Of a stretch of 5,523 nt of DNA, positions 1 to 5,523 are shown in pieces; the first letter of the stretch is position 1; the number at the start of each line of letters is the position of its first letter. Position numbers and translations under genes: made by a program. This DNA is from an uncultured Eubacteriales bacterium. GTDB taxonomy: Bacteria > Bacillota > Clostridia > Oscillospirales > UBA644. The DNA lies in the NCBI GenBank assembly GCA_934486965.1, contig CAKSQP010000098.1, positions 1 through 5,523 on the forward strand. The letters are read 5' to 3'. The notes beneath the pieces were generated by a model. It saw nothing but the letters and a program-made list of their open reading frames with translations, searched no databases and was not told where the DNA came from.

Positions 1-679
1 TCTCGGCGCCGATATGGTCGCGGACTCAGAATCCGCGGAACTCGCAGAAAAAGGATTCCTGACAAGTTCCTGCTGTCCCGCTTTCGTAAGTTATATCGAA
101 AAATCTTTCCCTGCGCTCCTGCCGTTCGTTTCCCATAACCTCTCGCCCATGGCTGCGATCTCAAAATACATAAAAGAGCATGAGGCGCCCTGCAAGATAG
201 TCTTTATAGGGCCCTGCACCGCAAAGAAAGCGGAGGTTCAGAAAGAGGAAGTCAGGAAGTATGTCGACGTTGCGCTGACTTTCGAGGAATTACAGGCGCT
301 CTTCGACAGCAAAGAAATTGACATCACCACCCTTTCGGAGGACATTCTCGACAACGCTTCCTATTTCGGAAGAATATTTGCACGCTGCGGAGGACTTTCC
401 GACGCCGTTGCCGAGGGTCTTAAAGAACACGGTTCGGACTTCGAACTCAAAGCCTGCTCCTGCGACGGAATCGAAGCCTGCAGAGTCGCTCTTCTCAAAA
501 AGAGCAAAAACCTGCTTGACGCAAACTTTATCGAAGGTATGGCTTGCGTCGGCGGCTGTATAGGCGGCGCGGGCTGTCTTACCCACGGCGAAAAGAACAA
601 AGCCGAAGTCGATAAATACGGAAGAGAAGCCTACGAAAAGACCATTGCGGACGCTATCTCCGTCCTCAAAAAGGACTGA
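1..679 (+). CDS. [FeFe] hydrogenase, C-terminal part of the H-cluster catalytic domain (5' partial)
   Basis: This is the C-terminal end of an iron-only hydrogenase, which interconverts protons plus electrons and H2 at the H-cluster. The frame is open from base 2 (Leu-Gly-Ala-Asp then Met), giving 225 visible residues to the TGA at 677-679. The ATG at 14 is internal: motif L1 follows it within about 20 residues, and the upstream part of the H domain and any ferredoxin-like FeS domains must lie left of the window. Visible motifs are L1 T-S-S-C-C-P-A-F (residues 21-28), L2 G-P-C-T-A-K-K-A-E (70-78) and L3 E-G-M-A-C-V-G-G-C (178-186). By alignment from memory to Clostridium pasteurianum CpI, Cys25, Cys72, Cys182 and Cys186 are the cubane ligands, Cys24 is the proton-relay Cys, and Lys75 and Glu78 are the conserved L2 residues. 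The L2 Met of CpI is Gly70 here, and the L1 Trp is Phe28. These changes and the L3 tail G-G-A-G-C-L-T-H suggest group B rather than group A, with moderate confidence. The enzyme is likely cytoplasmic. By eye this gene is richer in GC than the facing gene. Confidence 0.93.
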   Translation, partial: LGADMVADSESAELAEKGFLTSSCCPAFVSYIEKSFPALLPFVSHNLSPMAAISKYIKEHEAPCKIVFIGPCTAKKAEVQKEEVRKYVDVALTFEELQALFDSKEIDITTLSEDILDNASYFGRIFARCGGLSDAVAEGLKEHGSDFELKACSCDGIEACRVALLKKSKNLLDANFIEGMACVGGCIGGAGCLTHGEKNKAEVDKYGREAYEKTIADAISVLKKD

Positions 680-684
680 CAGAC

Positions 685-723
685 AAAAATTATTCCCCGA
701 AGATTTGGCTTCGGGGAATTTTT
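685..723 (+). terminator. Rho-independent terminator of the hydrogenase gene, probably bidirectional
   Basis: A perfect 11-bp stem pairs 692-702 with 709-719 (ATTCCCCGAAG with CTTCGGGGAAT) around a 6-base loop at 703-708. It starts 13 bases after the hydrogenase stop. On the + strand it runs into T719-T723. The A-run at 685-689 gives a matching five-T tract for transcripts arriving on the - strand, so the hairpin can serve both converging genes. Confidence 0.9.
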
Positions 724-730
724 ATGCAAC

Positions 731-762
731 AGAAAACCGAGGCGGAATCGCCTCGGTTTTTT
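731..762 (-). terminator. Rho-independent terminator of the dockerin gene, probably bidirectional
   Basis: A perfect 12-bp stem pairs 733-744 with 749-760 (AAAACCGAGGCG with CGCCTCGGTTTT) around a 4-base loop at 745-748. On the - strand it begins 7 bases past the TAA of the dockerin gene and ends in TTTT followed by CTGTT. On the + strand it ends in six T (757-762). It is therefore the first terminator met by the - strand gene and a back-up for the hydrogenase transcript. Confidence 0.85.
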
Positions 763-766
763 GGTT

Positions 767-3700
767 TTATTTTGCAGGCAGAGTCTCGTAACCTGCCCAA
801 TGCGCAAGGTAGCGCGCAAGGATCAATCTGTCCTGAGCGTTTACTTTGCCGTCGCCGTTAAGATCGGAATTTGCTTCGTTTATTCCCATTTCGAGATATT
901 CCGACCATTTTGCGATCCAGCGTGCGAGGTGCAGTCTGTCTTTTGCATTGACAACGCCGTCGCCGTTGACGTCGCCGAAAAGTACGTCCGATTTCTCTTC
1001 AAGTTTTACCGATGATATATTATAGTTTGAATTGAAGATATAAAGAGTGCTGTCTCCGTCGACAGATATCTTTGAAATCGAATAAGCCAGAATTCCGAAA
1101 TCGGTTCTTGCTATGCCGTTGAAGACTCCGTCCTTATCCTCGGTTCCTTTTACGGTAATAAACTTAACGGTGTCGCCGGTGCCGTCGTTATAGGTTATTT
1201 TAAGAGACATACCGTCGCCCGTTTTTGAGGGTTTTACAAGTTCGCAACCCTTGTTATTGTAGACCTTATCTTCCGAAACAGGAGTAAAGAAATCCAATTC
1301 GCAGACCGCGTCAAAATATGAAATTTCCCAGGAGCCGTAAGCATACGAACTCAGATGTATGAAATCGTCTTCACCCAATTTTATTTTGTATTGTGATGAA
1401 CCGCTGTAATAGGGTACAAGATCGTCAAAGGTTACGGTTTTGTCGATATAAGTGCCGTCGGTATACGTTATACGGATAACCGCGCCGGTAAGGTCGGGGG
1501 TTCCGAGATATGTCGTGTTTTCCGGCTTTTTGATGACCGAAACAGATTTAACAGAACTTGCCCTGACTTCCGCTTCATACTCTGCCGTAGCACCCCTGTA
1601 TGATAAGGTGACCGTATTCTTCCCTATTTTCGCGGCAGTTTCAAGCGACGCTTCGACATCGAAATCAAGTTTTCCGTCTGCAATGTCCTGATAAGTATAA
1701 TGTTTCGAACTGCCGTCTTTATAAAATGCCGTAAATTCGAGACCCTCAAAATTAAATCCGGATATGTAATATCCGTCGTCATTTACCGATCCGTGTTTGC
1801 TATCTCCGTAAGTATAAACAAAAGTCGGGGCTTTTGTTATTTCGATTCGCTCTACGGTATTTTCGGATATTACGACCGGAACGATTATACTATGACTGCC
1901 GTAAGAGACAATTCCGTCGTATACTCCGCCAACTGTCCAATTCTGATAACTCTGGTTTTCAAGAGATACTCTTGCTTTTGAATCAACAAAGGGAACGACC
2001 TCGGAAGAGCCGTCGCTGTAAGATATGCGGATAACGATGTCGCAGTTTGCCCATTTGTCATAAGAATATATGTCGTCCCAATCAATATAACCGCCGCAGT
2101 GTTCGTAAAATTCGAACTTACCTGAAACATATTCAAGCCCTGTTACGACCTTGGAGGTTACGGTAACGGGAACTTCGCATATCGCGCCGAGATAGGAAAC
2201 TTTGATCTTGTTTTCGCCTACGATCCAGTTTTCGCAAGTCTCGGTAATGATTATTGAGTAGCCGTCAATAGGCTGACGGTTGTATACTGCGATCTTTGAA
2301 GAACCGTCCTTATATTTTATTCTGAAGGCAAGTCCTTCAAGCAGAGAATCAAGATAATTGAAATTGTAGGATCCGGGAACTTCGGGTTTTTCGGAAAGAA
2401 GTTCGAGAGAAGCAACGGGAGATTCGACTATCTTTACGGGGATTTTTGTTTTCACGTCGCCTATCGACGCGATAAGATAATTTTCCTTGCCGCGAAGCCA
2501 CGGTTCTTCACGCTGATTATCGGAAGTTTCGAGACTCAGACCTTCAACAGTATCGTATATTCCGATAGTCTCTGTATGACCGTCTTTATAGGTGACTTTG
2601 AATTTGAAATTATCGGCATCGTCCAGATAATAACGGTATATGAAATTCCCTTTTTCGTCAAACTCACCGTTTCCGTTTTCAATAAGAGAAACCTCGCCGG
2701 AAATAAGTTCAAGAGACTCTATCGGAAATTCTTTTATCGTTACGGGAACTTTTACCGAAACACCATTGCAGGAAAGAGTAATGAAGTTTTCTTTATCTTT
2801 TTTCCACGGAGAAGACGCCTGTTCGTTCCACGGATAAGTGAAATCATTGCCGTCTATTCCGTCTTCGTAATTTACCGTTTCCGTATGTCCGTCGCGATAT
2901 ATAACTTTGAACTTAAGCCCGTAGAGACTGAAATAATAACGGTAATATTCGTTGCCTTCGCTATCAATGTCGATATATCCGTTGGTGTTTTCAATAAATG
3001 AAAGACCGTCGGAAACAAGTTCTATTTTTTCAATCGGATTCTGTTCTACCGTTACGGGAACTCTGACTTCGGGCAGATCAAGATATTTTATCTCGCAATA
3101 GTTATCCGTTCCGAGTTTGAAATGCTCCGAATGTTGCTGATCAACAATTGAAAATACCGTACCGGGAAGCGGCGGTTCGTTTGCCGAAACGGTTTTTTCG
3201 GTCCCGTCTTTATAATAAAGTTTTATTTTGATATCATTTCTGCAGTGAGAAAGGTCATAATTAAAATATTCTTCGATTTCGCCTGTCTGATTATTTATTA
3301 CAGGAAGCCAACTTCCCCTGAGATTTTCGACAAGAACGATAGGACCGGAGACTATCTCCATTCTTTCGATCGGGTTTTCGTAAACCGTAACGGGGACGGT
3401 GATCGAAAGTCCCGCAAAAGTCAGAGTAAGGAGGTTTTCACCGACGCCCCAGGGATTTTCACGGCGGTCGTCGACATATTCTATTCGGTTTCCTTCATAT
3501 TCGTCAAAATAAGAAATATCCTGAGTACTGCCGTCCTTGAAATGAATACGGAATTCGGCGTCCATAATAATATCGAATATATCGCAGTTCGGTCCGTAAC
3601 AGAAAAGCGGTCCGGAAATAAGTTCGAAAGATTTGATATTCGAACTCTTGATAAATACGGGAATATCGCATTTAGCGCCCATATAATCTATTGTAAAATA

Positions 3701-5523
3701 ATGGACCTCGCCGCCGTTCCATGTATTGGTTTTCTGATCGGAAGAATATGTAATATAGGAACTTATATCGGTAAATTTAAGTTGATTGTTATATCCTGTC
3801 TTATAGTCGACCGTAAAATATACGTCTTCAAGTTGATTATACGGCAGGTCATAGATAAAACGGCCGTTTTCATAATGTCCGTTCATGTTTTCCGCAATTT
3901 CGATAGGTTCGCTTAAGTTCGCGGAAATTCCCGAAACAAGGGTCTCATTTACGGTCACGCTGATATCATAGGACGCACCGAGATATCTTACGGTAAGGAT
4001 ATTCCGCCCTCCGACGGTCCAGTGATTTTCCTTCTGCCTGTCAACATAAGAAAAACGGTTGCTGTCGCCGTAACGAATGTCGGAGAATGTTCCGTCATTA
4101 TAATTTATTCTGAAAATAAAATTATTCAGTCCAAGGTCCCAGACATAATAGTAGTAATACTGTTTTCCAAAGTCATCGGTACTCATTCTTCCGCCGAAAT
4201 TTTCGGTAACGGAAGCGGTTCCGGAAACAAGTTCTATTGAAGAAATGTTATTTTCAACGATTTTTACGGGGATTTTTACCGACGCACCGAAAACAGACGC
4301 CGTTACATAATAGGTATTTCCGACAGTCCACGGGTTTTCGTCCTGATCGTCGTCTATGTAGATAGTTCTTCCGTCAACGGATTCATTAAGGTTCGCAATT
4401 TTCGAAGTGCCGTCTTTGTAATTTATTTTTACCTGAATTTTATCTTCGTCGCAATTTCGCAGATAATAGTAGAAATACCCGCCGTTATGCCAATCACCGT
4501 TTGTATTTTCGTAAAGAGTAAACCCGTCGGATACAAGTTCGAGCGACTCAACGGGAGTTTCGGTTATTTCAACGGGAACTTTGACCGTCGCACCTATGTA
4601 ACTTACGGTAAAGGAATTTTCTTTTCCCACAGCCCAATGTTCGGTCTGCTGAATTACGGAATAATCGGACGATATCTGACGGTCTCTTACTGTATCGTAA
4701 ATTCTGCCGGTTTCGATCGTTCCGTCTTTATAGGTTATCCTGAATTTCAGATCGTACATGTCGTCAGGTAAGTCGTAATAATAATATTCTTCGCCGTTAT
4801 TATCGATATCAGTGTATCCGTCTGCATTTTCATAAAGAGTAATGCTTCCCGAAACAAATTCAATTTTTTCAACGGGGCTTTCGATAACCGTTACGGGAAC
4901 TGCGATCTCTTTTCCGTAGAAAGAAACGGTTATATAATTTACTTTGTCTTTTGTCCAGTGGTCATCTTCCTGAGCCGCCCTGAAGGAGAGCCCTTTTCCG
5001 CGATATTCCGCAACATCGATCTCGCCGTAACTGCCGTCCGAATAATTTACGCCGAGAACAACGTCTTCAAGCGCAGTTTTTGCGTCGTAATAGAAAAATT
5101 CGTTGCCGTCGGAATCAAGGTAGTCGCTTATATGACCGTCGATATTTTCATACACATACGCGTCTCCCGAAGCAACAGATATGCTTTCAACGGGATTTTT
5201 TTCTATTGTAACCTGAACGGTCACGCTTGCGTTTTTATAACGGACAAGCATATAGTTTTCCGAACCCAAAGACCACGGCTGTTCACGCTGGCTATCGCTT
5301 GCGTTGCATTTTATGCAATCAGCCCCGTCGCGTTGCTCGGAGTCGTAGATCGTAAGATTTTCAGATGTTCCGTCACTGTATGTTACGGTAAATTCAAGGT
5401 CATTTTCGTATTTTCTGTAAAAATCATAATAGAAAACGCCGTCGGTTTCGGAATAGTATCCGTCGTAGTTCTCAATAAAAACTATGCTGTCTTCCGCCGG
5501 ACTTATCGATTTAACCGTTTTTT
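767..5523 (-). CDS. Giant secreted repeat protein: tandem Ig-like (Big_3-type) modules with C-terminal type I dockerin (5' partial)
   Basis: One uninterrupted frame reads leftward from the window edge (first full codon 5521-5519) to TAA at 769-767, giving 1584 visible residues. The candidate start at 5269 is a TTG inside a repeat, and reading upstream adds 84 in-frame residues of the same repeat type with no stop. The real start, and the signal peptide expected for a dockerin protein, therefore lie outside. Order of modules: 14 Ig-like repeats (residues 1-1418), an unassigned 95-residue module (1419-1513), and a dockerin (1514-1584). The repeats share a K-D-G-T-type turn and a closing G-A-x-V-x-V-P-V-T strand, as in the bacterial Ig-like Big_3 family. 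No glycoside hydrolase, esterase, lyase, cohesin, transmembrane or sortase motif is visible. The likely role is an extracellular spacer, adhesin or structural subunit attached to a cohesin-bearing scaffold; this is inference, and an enzyme or binding domain may sit at the unseen N terminus. It is tail-to-tail with the hydrogenase gene, so the two are not an operon. Codon use is AT-richer by eye than the neighbour. Confidence 0.95.
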   Translation of the reverse strand, partial: KTVKSISPAEDSIVFIENYDGYYSETDGVFYYDFYRKYENDLEFTVTYSDGTSENLTIYDSEQRDGADCIKCNASDSQREQPWSLGSENYMLVRYKNASVTVQVTIEKNPVESISVASGDAYVYENIDGHISDYLDSDGNEFFYYDAKTALEDVVLGVNYSDGSYGEIDVAEYRGKGLSFRAAQEDDHWTKDKVNYITVSFYGKEIAVPVTVIESPVEKIEFVSGSITLYENADGYTDIDNNGEEYYYYDLPDDMYDLKFRITYKDGTIETGRIYDTVRDRQISSDYSVIQQTEHWAVGKENSFTVSYIGATVKVPVEITETPVESLELVSDGFTLYENTNGDWHNGGYFYYYLRNCDEDKIQVKINYKDGTSKIANLNESVDGRTIYIDDDQDENPWTVGNTYYVTASVFGASVKIPVKIVENNISSIELVSGTASVTENFGGRMSTDDFGKQYYYYYVWDLGLNNFIFRINYNDGTFSDIRYGDSNRFSYVDRQKENHWTVGGRNILTVRYLGASYDISVTVNETLVSGISANLSEPIEIAENMNGHYENGRFIYDLPYNQLEDVYFTVDYKTGYNNQLKFTDISSYITYSSDQKTNTWNGGEVHYFTIDYMGAKCDIPVFIKSSNIKSFELISGPLFCYGPNCDIFDIIMDAEFRIHFKDGSTQDISYFDEYEGNRIEYVDDRRENPWGVGENLLTLTFAGLSITVPVTVYENPIERMEIVSGPIVLVENLRGSWLPVINNQTGEIEEYFNYDLSHCRNDIKIKLYYKDGTEKTVSANEPPLPGTVFSIVDQQHSEHFKLGTDNYCEIKYLDLPEVRVPVTVEQNPIEKIELVSDGLSFIENTNGYIDIDSEGNEYYRYYFSLYGLKFKVIYRDGHTETVNYEDGIDGNDFTYPWNEQASSPWKKDKENFITLSCNGVSVKVPVTIKEFPIESLELISGEVSLIENGNGEFDEKGNFIYRYYLDDADNFKFKVTYKDGHTETIGIYDTVEGLSLETSDNQREEPWLRGKENYLIASIGDVKTKIPVKIVESPVASLELLSEKPEVPGSYNFNYLDSLLEGLAFRIKYKDGSSKIAVYNRQPIDGYSIIITETCENWIVGENKIKVSYLGAICEVPVTVTSKVVTGLEYVSGKFEFYEHCGGYIDWDDIYSYDKWANCDIVIRISYSDGSSEVVPFVDSKARVSLENQSYQNWTVGGVYDGIVSYGSHSIIVPVVISENTVERIEITKAPTFVYTYGDSKHGSVNDDGYYISGFNFEGLEFTAFYKDGSSKHYTYQDIADGKLDFDVEASLETAAKIGKNTVTLSYRGATAEYEAEVRASSVKSVSVIKKPENTTYLGTPDLTGAVIRITYTDGTYIDKTVTFDDLVPYYSGSSQYKIKLGEDDFIHLSSYAYGSWEISYFDAVCELDFFTPVSEDKVYNNKGCELVKPSKTGDGMSLKITYNDGTGDTVKFITVKGTEDKDGVFNGIARTDFGILAYSISKISVDGDSTLYIFNSNYNISSVKLEEKSDVLFGDVNGDGVVNAKDRLHLARWIAKWSEYLEMGINEANSDLNGDGKVNAQDRLILARYLAHWAGYETLPAK
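770..982 (-). other. Type I dockerin domain, two calcium-binding loops
   Basis: The last 71 residues (1514-1584 of the visible protein) form a dockerin, the module that binds a cohesin with calcium-dependent high affinity. Loop 1 (nt 938-973) reads D-V-N-G-D-G-V-V-N-A-K-D and loop 2 (nt 830-865) reads D-L-N-G-D-G-K-V-N-A-Q-D. Both have the D-x-N-x-D-G-x-x-N-x-x-D ligand pattern complete (D1517/N1519/D1521/N1525/D1528 and D1553/N1555/D1557/N1561/D1564). Each is followed by an F-type helix, D-R-L-x-L-A-R-[WY]. Loop positions 10-11, which influence partner choice in known dockerins, are A-K and A-Q. The two halves also share a 12-base direct repeat (GCCGTCGCCGTT at 956-967 and 848-859 on the + strand), a trace of the internal duplication. 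The class is certain; the cohesin partner is unknown. Confidence 0.96.
983..1267 (-). other. Unassigned 95-residue module between the Ig-like array and the dockerin
   Basis: Visible residues 1419-1513 follow the last Ig-like repeat and precede the dockerin. The segment keeps one repeat-like turn (I-T-Y-N-D-G-T) but lacks the E-N-x-x-G insert, the Trp and the closing V-P-V-T strand. It contains a single Cys and alternating polar and hydrophobic stretches (such as S-T-L-Y-I-F-N-S) that suggest beta structure. It is not a Pro/Thr-rich linker of the kind that often precedes dockerins. It may be a diverged Ig-like or beta-sandwich module; I do not recognise a family. Confidence 0.55.
1268..5523 (-). 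repeat. Array of 14 tandem Ig-like protein modules (Big_3-type)
   Basis: I placed boundaries at the recurring P-[VI]-E-x-[IL]-E-L-V-S-G start. In protein order: R1 5195-5523 (partial), R2 4877-5194, R3 4556-4876, R4 4250-4555, R5 3941-4249, R6 3641-3940, R7 3374-3640, R8 3038-3373, R9 2726-3037, R10 2420-2725, R11 2150-2419, R12 1859-2149, R13 1556-1858, R14 1268-1555. Lengths are 89-112 residues. Shared elements are E-N-x-x-G (nine exact copies, plus E-H-C-G-G in R12), a Tyr-rich block, a Y-x-D-G-[TSH] turn (13 of 14; R6 has K-T-G-Y), a Trp before a V-G-x-x-N-like stretch (11 of 14; Phe in R8; absent in R13 and R14), and a closing V-P-V-T-type strand. The copies differ strongly from each other, so the duplication is old. 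The Big_3 assignment rests on recalled family features and is likely but not proven. Confidence 0.88.

Noticed and set aside
14..16. ATG as start of a 221-residue hydrogenase-like protein
   Set aside because: The frame is open to the window edge and hydrogenase motif L1 follows at once, so the catalytic domain would lack its first half; this is an internal Met of a longer gene.
290..600. Short open frames on both strands inside the hydrogenase gene
   Set aside because: They overlap a region with a firm protein assignment including L2 and L3 motifs and show no features of their own.
631..1015. Small open frames (631-819 on -, 761-1015 on +) spanning the intergenic gap and dockerin
   Set aside because: They run through terminator hairpins or antisense to the dockerin calcium loops and have no supporting signals.
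3245..3916. 223-codon open frame on the + strand
   Set aside because: It is antisense to the repeat gene, has no recognisable motif or clear ribosome site, and its composition mirrors the repeat codons; the same holds for the other + strand frames between 1452 and 4771.
2500..5200. EF-hand reading of the acidic D-x-D-x-x-G-x-E stretches inside the Ig-like modules
   Set aside because: They lack the full ligand spacing and the flanking helices of the true dockerin loops, and sit before Tyr-rich probable beta strands; a turn is more likely.
5267..5269. TTG as start of the repeat protein
   Set aside because: It falls inside a repeat, just after the conserved Trp. The 84 in-frame codons upstream encode the beginning of that same module, with E-N-x-x-G and S-D-G-T motifs.
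1268..5523. Possible CRISPR or DNA-level tandem repeat array
   Set aside because: The periodicity of about 270-335 bp is in the protein; at DNA level only short motif-encoding stretches recur (such as the V-P-V-T codons), with no constant repeat and spacer pattern.

Overview
The window holds the ends of two convergent genes, both cut by the window edges, which meet in an 87-bp gap containing two strong hairpins. The gene content points to an anaerobic, fibre-fermenting Firmicute of the Clostridia (Ruminococcus/Oscillospiraceae-like). One gene is an [FeFe] hydrogenase and the other encodes a very large extracellular protein ending in a type I dockerin, the module that plugs proteins into cellulosome-type complexes. 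This lineage call is inference from gene content; no rRNA or other marker is present.

Left part (1-679, + strand): the C-terminal 225 residues of an [FeFe] hydrogenase catalytic (H-cluster) domain. All four cysteine ligands of the H-cluster cubane are visible, and so is the proton-relay cysteine. The L1 and L2 motifs differ from the textbook forms (T-S-S-C-C-P, and Gly in place of Met in L2), which suggests a non-group-A enzyme, probably group B. The N-terminal ferredoxin-like domains lie outside the window.

Gap (680-766): two back-to-back perfect hairpins, each with T-runs usable in either direction. They fit a shared bidirectional terminator region for the two convergent genes.

Right part (767-5523, - strand): one open frame of 1584 visible codons running off the right edge. 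It encodes 14 tandem modules of about 90-112 residues resembling bacterial Ig-like (Big_3-type) domains, then a 95-residue unassigned module, then a C-terminal type I dockerin with two intact calcium loops. No catalytic domain is visible. Most modules carry an unusual insert (E-N-x-x-G followed by a tyrosine-rich block) and a conserved Trp. The signal peptide and N-terminal region lie beyond the window.

The two genes share no evident operon or direct functional link. In a fermenter they would sit at opposite ends of the same lifestyle: the dockerin protein outside the cell, in or near a polysaccharide-degrading or adhesion complex, and the hydrogenase inside, handling electrons from fermentation. 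The most interesting object is the giant, apparently non-catalytic, dockerin-tagged repeat protein.
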